Source: Anaerolinea sp. (GTDB lineage Bacteria; Chloroflexota; Anaerolineae; Aggregatilineales; Phototrophicaceae). Taken from it: DNA of 32,882 bases. Shown piece after piece: positions 1 through 7,208 of the stretch (its first letter is position 1; every line of letters begins with the position of its first letter). The notes under the pieces were generated by a model. That model searched no databases, was not told the DNA's origin, and was given only the letters and a program-made list of their open reading frames with translations. The stretch spans positions 1-32,882 of the forward strand of contig JACSRG010000143.1 in assembly GCA_014879865.1 (NCBI GenBank), read 5' to 3'. Made by a program: the position numbers and the translations under genes.

Positions 1-66
1 CCCTTCGCCCTGAGGGAGAAGGGGACGGGGGATGAGGGCTACAATGAGTTTGCAGACAGACCCTAG
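1..66. repeat. Dispersed repeat at left window end (inverted copy of the right end)
   Basis: Bases 48-65 (GTTTGCAGACAGACCCTA) are the exact reverse complement of 32817-32834. Further out, both copies contain a CTCCCTCAGGG core (here as CCCTGAGGGAG, bases 8-18). The part between the two conserved blocks has diverged. The repeat starts immediately after the stop codon of the glycosyltransferase gene at 67. It looks like a mobile or dispersed intergenic repeat rather than coding sequence. Confidence 0.75.
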
Positions 67-1248
67 TCAGCGCCGCCGTTTTTTCGCCAGCAGACCGCGA
101 TACAGCCCGTCCAAATCTTTGACGAGGCGGTCGATCCCGTAGCGGTCGAGCATCAAGGCTTGCGCGCGCTGCGTGTCCGGCGGCGTCTTGATCGCCGTGA
201 GGATCGCCTGTGCCAGTGCGTCGGCGTCGTCGGAAGGGACAAGCGCGCCGAGCGCCCCTTGATCGAGCAGATCGGGCAGACCGCCGACCGCCGTCGTCAC
301 GACCGGGCAGCGCGCCGCCAGCGCTTCGATCACCGAGACGGGCGTGCCTTCGTTGCGGCTGCTGATCACCAGCGCGTCGAGGTCGCTGTAGACCGCTGCG
401 ACCTCGCGCACCCAGCCCGTGAACGTCGTGCAGGCGCTCAAGCCGAGCGCCGCCGCCGTCGCTTCGATTTCGGCGCGCAGTTCGCCATCCCCGACGATCA
501 CAAAATACGCCTCTGGCAGCGCTGCCTTGACCTTGACCGCCGCCCGCAGAAACAGATCGTGGTTCTTGATCGGCACGATGCGCCCGACGATCCCGATCAG
601 CGGCACGTTGGACGGGATTTCGTGTTCGCGCCGGAATGTCCCCGACTTGCGGGGCACACCTGCAAAGGCGTGCAGATCGAGTCCGAGCGGCAGCACGGTG
701 ATCCGGCTGCGGCGCGTGACGCGGTACGTATCCGCCAGTTCGCGGCGCAAGCCTTCGGTGAGCGTGATGACCGTATCGGACATGCGCGCGGTGATCTGTT
801 CCAGCAGGATGAACACGCGCGTCAGCAGCGGGTTGAAATAGCCCTGAAACACATGACCATGAAACGTATGTACGATCACCGGGACGCCCGCGATCCGCGC
901 CGCGATGCGCCCGACGAAACCGGCTTTCGCGGTGTGCGTATGGACGACATCCGGTTTGAGCTGGCGCATCAGGCGGACGAGCTTGCGAATCGTGTTCAGG
1001 TCACGGATCGGGTGCAGCGAACGCCCCAACTCCGGCATGATCAGCGGCGTGACGCCGTGCTGCTCGGCAAAGTAGCGCATATCGCCCTCGTCCTCGTCGA
1101 TGTTGCCGCACACGAGGACGCTCTCGTAGTCCGGGGCGTTCAGTTTCTCGGTCAGCAGCGTGACGTGGATGGCGGGACCGCCGATGTTGAGGCGGGCGAT
1201 GATGCGCATGATGCGGATCGGTTGCGCTTGGCTTGACGCTTGGCTCAA
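67..1248 (-). CDS. Glycosyltransferase family 4 (GT-B fold), surface polysaccharide synthesis
   Basis: Predicted cytoplasmic, membrane-associated sugar transferase that uses a nucleotide-sugar donor to extend a lipid-linked saccharide. With a TTG start the protein has 393 residues, typical for the family. The N-terminal Rossmann half begins with an IARLNIGGPAIHV glycine-rich loop, and the C-terminal half carries the donor-binding EX7E motif (E300 and E308, in EGTPVSVIEAL). Start choice: TTG at 1248-1246 has GGAG five bases upstream and overlaps the TGA stop of the asparagine synthase (TTGA), implying translational coupling. An in-frame ATG at 1209 (380 residues) is the alternative and lacks as good a ribosome site. 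The reading frame continues open to 1455, but that part lies inside the upstream gene. This is the last gene of the minus-strand polysaccharide operon. Donor and acceptor sugars cannot be told from sequence. Confidence 0.9.
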   Translation of the reverse strand: MSQASSQAQPIRIMRIIARLNIGGPAIHVTLLTEKLNAPDYESVLVCGNIDEDEGDMRYFAEQHGVTPLIMPELGRSLHPIRDLNTIRKLVRLMRQLKPDVVHTHTAKAGFVGRIAARIAGVPVIVHTFHGHVFQGYFNPLLTRVFILLEQITARMSDTVITLTEGLRRELADTYRVTRRSRITVLPLGLDLHAFAGVPRKSGTFRREHEIPSNVPLIGIVGRIVPIKNHDLFLRAAVKVKAALPEAYFVIVGDGELRAEIEATAAALGLSACTTFTGWVREVAAVYSDLDALVISSRNEGTPVSVIEALAARCPVVTTAVGGLPDLLDQGALGALVPSDDADALAQAILTAIKTPPDTQRAQALMLDRYGIDRLVKDLDGLYRGLLAKKRRR

Positions 1249-3143
1249 GGTTTCTCCAGAATAGGGGCATCGATAAACAGGCGGTGCCACCATTCTAACG
1301 TAAGTAAGCTCCAAAGTCGTCCGCCATGATCGCGCTGACCGCTGGCATGTTCTTCGATCATGCGGCTTAAGGCGGAAGTATCGAACAAACCGCGTTCGCG
1401 GGCAGTGCGATCCAACAGCAGTTCGCGCACATGGCGCATATCCGCGCGCAGCCATGTGCCGAGCGGCACGCCGAACCCGTGCTTCTGCCGGTGGATGATT
1501 TCCGCCGGGAGGAAATCCGCCGCGATCTTCTTGAGCAGGTATTTCGTCGTGCTGCCCTTGAGCTTGAGATTCGCCGGGATCGTCGCCGCCATTTCGACCA
1601 ACCAGTGATCGAGGAACGGCGCGCGCGTTTCCAGCGAGACCGCCATGCTTGAGCGATCCGTCTTGATCAGCAGATCGTCGGGCAGGTAGGTCTGCATGTT
1701 GACGCGCAGTAAATCCGGCAGGTCTACCTGCTGCCCCAAGAATGCGGCGAACGCTTTACCGGAAATATCCTCACTGGGGGCGCTTTTGCCGAGCAGCGTG
1801 CTGATTTGATCGCGGTTGAACAGGCGAATCCAATCGAAATAGGCGAGCGCCGGGGGCAAACTCGCGCCGCGCGCGAAGCGCCCCGCCCGCTTGATCACGT
1901 TGTAGTAGCCCGTGCCTTCGGGAAGATGGCTGACCGCCGAGGCGACGCCGCCCCACAGCGAACGCGGGAGCGCCGACATGCGCTGCACCAGCGCGTGCGC
2001 GTAGAAGCGCTCGTACCCGGCGAACAACTCGTCGCCGCCGTCGCCCGTCAGCGCCACCGTCACCTGCTGGCGGGTGAGCTGGCTGACGAGGTAGGTCGGG
2101 ATCGCGCTGCTGTCCGCGAACGGCTGATCATGATGCCAAACCAGCAGCGGCGCAAGGCTGAACGCCTGCGGGCTGACCGTGAACGCCGTGTGATCTGTGC
2201 CGAGCAGCATGGCGACCTGCTGCGCGTAGCCCGTCTCGTCGAAGCTGTCGTCGCCGGAAAAGCCGATGCTAAACGTCTTGATCGTGCGGTTCTGGTAGCG
2301 CGTCATCAACGCCACGATCAAGCTGCTGTCCAGCCCACCGCTCAAGAATGCGCCGAGCGGCACATCGCTGATCAACGCCTGCTTGACCGCTTCGCCGAGC
2401 GCTTCGGATAGTTCCTGACACTTGTGCGTTTCCTGCTCATCCGTCGTCGCGGCGGCACGAGCGGGCTGCGGCAGTAACCAGTACGGCTGCGGCTGAACGA
2501 CTTTGCGATCTGACACGACGATCATGTGACCGGGCAGCAGCGCTTTGATGCCCTTGAAGGCGGTCAGCGGGGCAGGGATATAGCCGTAACCGAGGTACAG
2601 CGCCAGCAAGTGCGCGTCAAACGCCGATTCGCGCGGCACGCCGGGGTGGTGTAACAGCGCTTTGATCTCGCTGGCGAAAACGATTTTTTCGTCGTCATGG
2701 TAGTAGTAGAGAGGTTTTTCGCCCAGCCGGTCACGCGCTAGCAGCAGCCGCTGTTCGCTGGCATCCCAGAGCGCGAAGGCGAACATTCCGCGCAGTGAGT
2801 AGAGCATGTTCAGTCCGTCGCGGCGGTACAAACGGAGCAGCGTCTCGGTGTCGCTCTCCGAGTGATAACGGACTCCATCCATTTCGATCATTCGCCGCAA
2901 CCGGGGGTGATTATAGATTTCGCCGTTGAACGCGACGACCAAGTCCCGGTGTCGCATCGGCAGCGCGCCGCTCGGCGTCAAATCCTGAATTGCGAGCCGG
3001 CGATTACCTAAGCCGCAGGCAGCGTCGATGACGATGCCGCCTTGGTCAGGTCCTCGGTGGAAAATCGCTTCCAGCATAGGCGCAATTTCGGCTTCGGAAG
3101 GCAGCGATCCGTCGAAGTAGAAGACGCCAGCTATTCCACACAT
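1245..3143 (-). CDS. asnB: Asparagine synthase (glutamine-hydrolysing), AsnB type
   Basis: Class II glutamine amidotransferase fused to an ATP-pyrophosphatase synthetase domain, 632 residues, full length. It starts MCGIAGVF, so Cys2 is available as the glutaminase nucleophile after Met removal. Glutaminase residues R50, N74/E76 (FNGEIYN) and D98 are in the usual places. The synthetase domain has the PP-loop SGGLDSS at 268-274. Family members make asparagine from aspartate, glutamine and ATP. Homologues inside polysaccharide clusters are often thought to amidate sugars or peptides instead of supplying asparagine, and the position here between two glycosyltransferases fits that idea (inference). 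Its stop overlaps the TTG start of the next glycosyltransferase, and a 75-nt gap separates it from the previous one. The ribosome site is weak (TTAGG five bases or fewer from ATG). Confidence 0.93.
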   Translation of the reverse strand: MCGIAGVFYFDGSLPSEAEIAPMLEAIFHRGPDQGGIVIDAACGLGNRRLAIQDLTPSGALPMRHRDLVVAFNGEIYNHPRLRRMIEMDGVRYHSESDTETLLRLYRRDGLNMLYSLRGMFAFALWDASEQRLLLARDRLGEKPLYYYHDDEKIVFASEIKALLHHPGVPRESAFDAHLLALYLGYGYIPAPLTAFKGIKALLPGHMIVVSDRKVVQPQPYWLLPQPARAAATTDEQETHKCQELSEALGEAVKQALISDVPLGAFLSGGLDSSLIVALMTRYQNRTIKTFSIGFSGDDSFDETGYAQQVAMLLGTDHTAFTVSPQAFSLAPLLVWHHDQPFADSSAIPTYLVSQLTRQQVTVALTGDGGDELFAGYERFYAHALVQRMSALPRSLWGGVASAVSHLPEGTGYYNVIKRAGRFARGASLPPALAYFDWIRLFNRDQISTLLGKSAPSEDISGKAFAAFLGQQVDLPDLLRVNMQTYLPDDLLIKTDRSSMAVSLETRAPFLDHWLVEMAATIPANLKLKGSTTKYLLKKIAADFLPAEIIHRQKHGFGVPLGTWLRADMRHVRELLLDRTARERGLFDTSALSRMIEEHASGQRDHGGRLWSLLTLEWWHRLFIDAPILEKP

Positions 3144-3218
3144 GAGCCTAACATGAAAACTAGGATTACAAGGTGCCTAATGCCTATTGTGGGGGATAGC
3201 AATCGTTTTGACAACCCC

Positions 3219-4340
3219 TTAATTATCCTTTCGACCCATTAAACGCGAGTACAAAGTATACGTCTGTGCCGTCATGTGGTCGGCATTGAACACCGTTTCC
3301 AGCCGATCTTGACCGATTAGTCCCATGTGCCGCCGCAGCGCCGGGTCAGCCTGTAGATCGTGAATCGCCGCCGCCAGCGCCACCGGATCACGCGGCGGAA
3401 CGAGCCGCCCCGTCTCGCGATCCACGACGATTTCGGGGATCGCGCTCACGCTGCTGGCGATGATCGGCGTTTGCTGCGCCATCGCTTCGAGCAGCACCAA
3501 GCCGAAACCCTCCCACAGGCTCGGTGCGAGGAAGATGTCGAACGCCGCCATCAGCGCCGCCGTGTCTTCGCGCCAACCGAGGAAATGCACCCGCTCCGCG
3601 ATGCCGAGCGCCCGCGCTTCAGCTTCCAGCGCTGCCCGCAGACTGCCTTCCCCGGCGATCACCAGCACCGCATTGTCGATGCGCGGCAGCGCCCGCAGCG
3701 CATAGGCGATTCCCTTCTGCGCGATCAAGCGGCACACGACGCCGAGGATCAGCGCGTCTGCGGGCAGCTTTAGTTCTGTGCTCAGTGCCGCGCGGGCGCG
3801 CTGGCGATCTGCCTGTTGGATCGGCAGCGTCAAACCGTAGTGGATCGTCTGGATTTTGGTCGGGCGCACGCCCTCGACCCGGATGCAAAACTGCCGGATC
3901 GCCTCGGAAATGGCGATCCCGCCGCTCGACATGCCCCACAGCAGGTTGTGAATCAGCCGGAAGGGGAGCAGCGTGCGGAATTGATCGTCGTTGTGGCGGC
4001 TGATGACCACCTTGCGCACGCCCGCCAGCCGCGCCGCGATCACGCCGTAGAGATCGGCGTGGAGCAGGTGCGTGTGCGCGATGTCCGGCTTGAGTTGGCG
4101 CAGCGCACGGCGCAGCCGTCCGAACAGCGTGAAGTCGATGTGGCGCGGGATCGGCACGCGGACGACGGTCACGCCGCCCGCCGTCAGCGCATCCGCGAAG
4201 TCAGCGACGGGCTTGTCCGGCTCGTGGATCAGGATCAGCGACACATCTGCGCCGCGCTGGACGAGCGCAGGCAGCAGCGTCAGCAGGTGACGTTCCGCCC
4301 CCGCGATCCGTGTCGCCTTGATGATGTGCGTGACGCGCAT
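3219..4340 (-). CDS. Glycosyltransferase family 4 (GT-B fold)
   Basis: A 373-residue retaining glycosyltransferase of the GT4 type. The N-terminal loop reads THIIKATRIAGAERHL, followed by the conserved DIAHTHLLHADLYG segment. The C-terminal domain contains GVVCRLIAQKG and the EX7E motif (E277 and E285, in EGFGLVLLEAM). The start ATG has AAGGATG just upstream. It lies between the epimerase and the asparagine synthase in the same minus-strand operon. It is only distantly similar to the other GT4 in the window (67-1248), so the two probably add different sugars. Specific substrate unknown. Confidence 0.9.
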   Translation of the reverse strand: MRVTHIIKATRIAGAERHLLTLLPALVQRGADVSLILIHEPDKPVADFADALTAGGVTVVRVPIPRHIDFTLFGRLRRALRQLKPDIAHTHLLHADLYGVIAARLAGVRKVVISRHNDDQFRTLLPFRLIHNLLWGMSSGGIAISEAIRQFCIRVEGVRPTKIQTIHYGLTLPIQQADRQRARAALSTELKLPADALILGVVCRLIAQKGIAYALRALPRIDNAVLVIAGEGSLRAALEAEARALGIAERVHFLGWREDTAALMAAFDIFLAPSLWEGFGLVLLEAMAQQTPIIASSVSAIPEIVVDRETGRLVPPRDPVALAAAIHDLQADPALRRHMGLIGQDRLETVFNADHMTAQTYTLYSRLMGRKDN

Positions 4341-4354
4341 AGAAGCATCCTTGA

Positions 4355-4432
4355 GTCGAAAGTTAAAAGTTGAAAGTGAAAAACGAGAACGGAACGTCCG
4401 CTTTTAACTTCTTCTACTTTCAACTTTCAACT
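4355..4432. repeat. AGTTGAAAG-type palindromic intergenic repeat, copy 1
   Basis: The left arm (4355-4384) is built from GAAAGTTAAAAGTTGAAAGTG. The right arm (4400-4432) is an imperfect reverse complement (CTTTTAACTTC...CTTTCAACTTTCAACT). The same words recur at 5416-5522 and 24623-24700. The stop codon of the epimerase on the minus strand (TAG, 4433-4431) sits exactly at the boundary of the right arm. The potential RNA hairpin between two same-strand genes could attenuate transcription or protect the mRNA end (inference). Confidence 0.8.
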
Positions 4433-5381
4433 ATCGTTTGAGAAACCACTCCACCGTTCGTGCCAGCCCGGTGTCGAAATCGACAATTGGCGCGAAGTCG
4501 AGCAGATCGCGGGCTTTGTCCGTCCCGGCGCGCGAGTGCTTGATGTCGCCTTTACGCGGTTCGGCAAACACCGGCGTGATGTCCGTGCCAAGCAGCGTGT
4601 TGATCTTGCCCACGAGGTCGAGCAGGCTGATGCGCCCGCCCGTTGCCAGATTCATCATCTCCCCGGCGGCGTCCGGCGCTGTGATCGCCAGCAGATTGCC
4701 GTGCACCACGTTGTCGATGTAGGTGAAGTCGCGGCTCTGCGTGCCGTCGCCGTAGATGGTCGGCGGTTTGCCCTGCGACATGGCGGCGACGAAGCGCGGG
4801 ATCACGGCGGAATACTGCGACGTTTCATCTTGGCGCGGACCGAATACGTTGAAGTAGCGCAGCGCGACCGTTTCCAGCCCGTAGACCTTCGTGAAGGTCT
4901 TGCAGTAGTATTCGCCCGCCAGCTTGGCAACCGCGTACGGCGACTGCGGATTCGGCACCATGTCTTCGGTCTTGTACTCGCCCTCGACATCCCCATAGGC
5001 GGATGACGACGCGGCATAGGCGACACGCTTGACGCCGGCGTCGCGCGCGGCAAGCAGCACGTTGAGCGTGCCGGTCACGCCGATCTCGTTGCTCGTCAGC
5101 GGATCGGCGACACTGCGCGGCACAGACGGCAGCGCGGCTTGATGGAAGACGTAATCCGCCCCGGCGAAGATACGATCCAGCGCGTCCTTATCGGTGATGC
5201 TCACCTCGTGAAGTTCCAGTGCGCCGCTGGCAGCGTAATCCGCGAGTCCTGCAAGGTTTTCGCGTTTGCCGGTGGCGAAGTTATCGACGATGCGAACGTG
5301 ATTCCCCCGCCGCAGCAGGTGTTCGGCGATGTGCGACCCGATGAACCCCGCGCCGCCGGTGACAATATACGTTTCAGTCAT
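4431..5381 (-). CDS. NAD-dependent UDP-sugar 4-epimerase family protein (extended SDR)
   Basis: A 316-residue extended short-chain dehydrogenase. The nucleotide-binding GGAGFIG is at 9-15, the serine cluster SSS at 125-127, and the catalytic YxxxK is Y149/K153. The segments AALPSVPRSVADPL and RYFNVFGPRQD are typical of the WbpP-like UDP-N-acetylhexosamine 4-epimerase branch, so interconversion of UDP-GlcNAc and UDP-GalNAc is a reasonable guess, though UDP-glucose/galactose or a dehydratase role is not excluded. The start is ATG at 5381 with GAAGAAGG upstream. The frame stays open to 5495, but that extension is translated repeat DNA and is rejected. The gene lies between the lipid-carrier transferase and a glycosyltransferase and would supply activated sugar to them. 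Repeats flank it on both sides. Confidence 0.88.
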   Translation of the reverse strand: MTETYIVTGGAGFIGSHIAEHLLRRGNHVRIVDNFATGKRENLAGLADYAASGALELHEVSITDKDALDRIFAGADYVFHQAALPSVPRSVADPLTSNEIGVTGTLNVLLAARDAGVKRVAYAASSSAYGDVEGEYKTEDMVPNPQSPYAVAKLAGEYYCKTFTKVYGLETVALRYFNVFGPRQDETSQYSAVIPRFVAAMSQGKPPTIYGDGTQSRDFTYIDNVVHGNLLAITAPDAAGEMMNLATGGRISLLDLVGKINTLLGTDITPVFAEPRKGDIKHSRAGTDKARDLLDFAPIVDFDTGLARTVEWFLKR

Positions 5382-5415
5382 GCTGCCTTCTTCAATATGT
5401 GGAACGATATGCGAC

Positions 5416-5522
5416 AGAAGTTGGAAGTTGAAAGTTAAAAGTTGAAAGTTAAAAGCAAGAAACCCTTTTCCACTTTCTGCTGCTTTTACTTTCACCTTTT
5501 AACTGCTTTTACTTTCAACTGC
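5416..5522. repeat. AGTTGAAAG-type palindromic intergenic repeat, copy 2
   Basis: The left arm (5416-5457) contains tandem GTTGAAAGTTAAAA words. The right arm (5469-5522) contains CTTTTACTTTCA and TTTTAACTGC words in the opposite sense. It overlaps the 3' end of the WecA-like gene (stop at 5499): the last eight or so residues (AVESKSS and stop) are encoded by repeat sequence. The same family occurs at 4355-4432 and 24623-24700. Confidence 0.8.
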
Positions 5523-6542
5523 TTGGCTTGATTGTAGCTGATATTTGCGCCGGATGACCATCATCAGGACAAAAGCCCCGCCCATCAGCGCCAGCCCGAT
5601 CCCGCCGATCAGCAGGGCAGTCGGCGGCGGCATGAAGCTCACGAGGAAGCCGAGCGCCCCGAAGAACAAACACGCGCCGTAGAGCACGAACAGCGTCCAG
5701 CGCTGCGACAAGCCGAGGCTCATCAGCCGGTGCGAGGTGTGATCCTTGCCTGCTTGCCCCGGCGATCTGCCTTCCAGCAGCCGCGTGATCACGACCAGAT
5801 GAATGTCGAAGATCGGTAAGGCGAGGATCAAGATCGGCACCATCCACGTTACGTTGAGCGGCTGAGCCCCGAATTCCAGCTTGATTCCCAGAATCGCCAG
5901 CGTGAAGCCGAGCACCATCGACCCCATATCGCCCATGAAGATGCTGGCAGGGTTGAAGTTGTAGATCAAAAAGCCGACCGCGCTGCCCATCAATGCCGCT
6001 GCCAGCGCGCTGACCAGTGTCAGCCCTTCGTTGAAGGCGATCAGCGTGAACCAACCCGCCGCAATCGCGCTCAACCCGGCGGTCAAACCGTCCATGTTAT
6101 CCAGAAAGTTGAGGGCGTTCGTCAGGGCGACGATCCAGAAGATCGTGATCGCCGTGTCGAGCAGCGGGACGCCGAAGAGTTGAATGTGGATTCCGGCGGC
6201 GATCACGACCAGCCCCGCGATGATCTGCGCGATCATCTTCACCTTGATGCCCAGTTCGAAACGGTCGTCGATCAACCCGACGAGGGCGAGGAATGCCGCG
6301 CCGCCCAGATACGCGCCGAACTCTACGAGATACTGCGGTGGACTGAACAAGAGCAGCGCGATGGCAAGCCCGGAGTAGATCGCCAGCCCGCCCATCAGCG
6401 GCTTGTGATCACGGTGGATTTTGCGCTGGTTCGGCTTATCGACCACGCCGAAGCGCAGCGCCAGCGCCCGCGAGAGCGGCGTCATTCCGAGCGCAGTGGC
6501 GAACCCGACCACGAGGATCGGCAGGAACAAAAGTGAGTCCAT
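5499..6542 (-). CDS. WecA/TagO-like polyprenyl-phosphate sugar-1-phosphate transferase (MraY family)
   Basis: Multi-pass membrane enzyme of 347 residues that transfers a HexNAc-1-phosphate from a UDP-sugar to undecaprenyl phosphate, the first step of lipid-linked glycan assembly. Visible family signatures are DKPNQRKIH near the N-terminus, GLIDDRFELG, NALNFLDNMDGLTAG (magnesium-binding aspartates), FNPASIFMGDMGS, and the late HTSHRL histidine motif. About ten to eleven hydrophobic helices are apparent. The start is uncertain: ATG at 6542 has GAGG eight bases upstream, while an in-frame GTG at 6566 lies six bases past a TATAAT element and could be leaderless. It is the first gene of the minus-strand polysaccharide operon and would initiate the glycan extended by the two GT4 enzymes. 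Its extreme C-terminus comes from an inserted repeat. Teichoic-acid or O-antigen-like products are both possible. Confidence 0.9.
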   Translation of the reverse strand: MDSLLFLPILVVGFATALGMTPLSRALALRFGVVDKPNQRKIHRDHKPLMGGLAIYSGLAIALLLFSPPQYLVEFGAYLGGAAFLALVGLIDDRFELGIKVKMIAQIIAGLVVIAAGIHIQLFGVPLLDTAITIFWIVALTNALNFLDNMDGLTAGLSAIAAGWFTLIAFNEGLTLVSALAAALMGSAVGFLIYNFNPASIFMGDMGSMVLGFTLAILGIKLEFGAQPLNVTWMVPILILALPIFDIHLVVITRLLEGRSPGQAGKDHTSHRLMSLGLSQRWTLFVLYGACLFFGALGFLVSFMPPPTALLIGGIGLALMGGAFVLMMVIRRKYQLQSSQAVESKSS

Positions 6543-6572
6543 GCGGGACGCCTCACGAATTAGCACGTCCGC

Positions 6573-6578
6573 ATTATA
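6573..6578 (-). promoter_or_regulatory. Candidate -10 element for the polysaccharide operon
   Basis: A perfect TATAAT on the minus strand, 30 to 36 bases before the ATG of the WecA-like gene. A TTGACT lies only 8 bases upstream of it (6587-6592), too close to act as its -35, so no proper -35 is seen. It is the only strong promoter-like word ahead of the operon. Confidence 0.35.
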
Positions 6579-6673
6579 GCAGGTGGAGTCAAACAGCGGC
6601 GCGGTCAGTGGTATTCCGGTGGGTTGACGTATACTGAGATTGTCCGAGGCGCATTCACCGGAGCAGTATCACC

Positions 6674-7129
6674 ATGACCAACCCCTTAACTCGCCGAGCC
6701 GCGCGCCGTGATCCGCTCCTCATTCGGATACTGGTCACCGCTGGCGGACTCCTCTTGTGCGCGTGGTTCGTGTTCGATTTCGCCCGCCTCGCGCAGATCG
6801 CTTTCACCGGCGCGCCCGCCGACGGCGTGTACGTGCGCCGCTGGACGGGGAGCAACAACAGCCGCCACATCGAATATCGCTATACCGTCGATGGCGTCGA
6901 ATACAGCGCATCGACATGGGTGTGGGGCGATCTCTACGACCGCGCGCCGAATATGCCCGCGCTGCCGGTCGTCTACGCCCGCACCAACCCGGCATTTTCG
7001 GTGCTGGACGGCGTGAACATCTGGGAATTTCTGCTCAAAGGCGCGTTCTCGCTGCTGATCGTCGTCGCCAGCCTCGACTACCTCGTTGAACGCTGGCGCA
7101 AACTTTCGTCGCTCCTAACTTCAGCTTAG
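6674..7129 (+). CDS. Small membrane protein with DUF3592-like extracytoplasmic domain
   Basis: A 151-residue protein. A basic N-terminus (RRAARRD) precedes a membrane helix at about residues 20-40. A soluble stretch of about 80 residues follows (IEYRYTVDGVEYSAS ... VVYARTNPAFSVLDG), then a second helix at about 115-135 and a basic tail. The Y-x-V-D-G-x-x-Y and V-Y-x-x-x-N-P-x-x-S spacing resembles DUF3592 proteins, whose role is unknown. GGAG lies ten bases before ATG. It is divergent from the polysaccharide operon. No specific function can be given. Confidence 0.7.
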   Translation: MTNPLTRRAARRDPLLIRILVTAGGLLLCAWFVFDFARLAQIAFTGAPADGVYVRRWTGSNNSRHIEYRYTVDGVEYSASTWVWGDLYDRAPNMPALPVVYARTNPAFSVLDGVNIWEFLLKGAFSLLIVVASLDYLVERWRKLSSLLTSA

Positions 7130-7155
7130 GGTTAGACGAATATTTCCGAATCAGA

Positions 7156-7185
7156 TTGTCGAAACCGGGGGATTTCCTCTACGAT
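7156..7185 (+). promoter_or_regulatory. Possible promoter of the cation transporter gene
   Basis: TTGTCG (7156-7161) and TACGAT (7180-7185) are separated by 18 bp. Both hexamers are only partial matches to the sigma-70-type consensus. The predicted start would fall at the strong ribosome site GGAGGAGAGG (7191-7200), leaving a very short leader. Confidence 0.3.
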
Positions 7186-7208
7186 GAGGCGGAGGAGAGG
7201 AAACCGAT

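Noticed and set aside
160-1236. A 358-codon plus-strand frame opposite the first glycosyltransferase
   Set aside because: Arg-rich shadow of a GT4 gene whose motifs are clear on the minus strand.
5382-5495. N-terminal extension of the epimerase
   Set aside because: The extra 38 residues translate repeat DNA (NFQLLTFNFQLL); ATG 5381 has a good ribosome site and the dinucleotide fold starts right after it.
6624-6635. TTGACG immediately followed by TATACT ahead of the DUF3592-like gene, as a promoter
   Set aside because: The two hexamers touch with no spacer, and neither has a partner at 16-18 bp.
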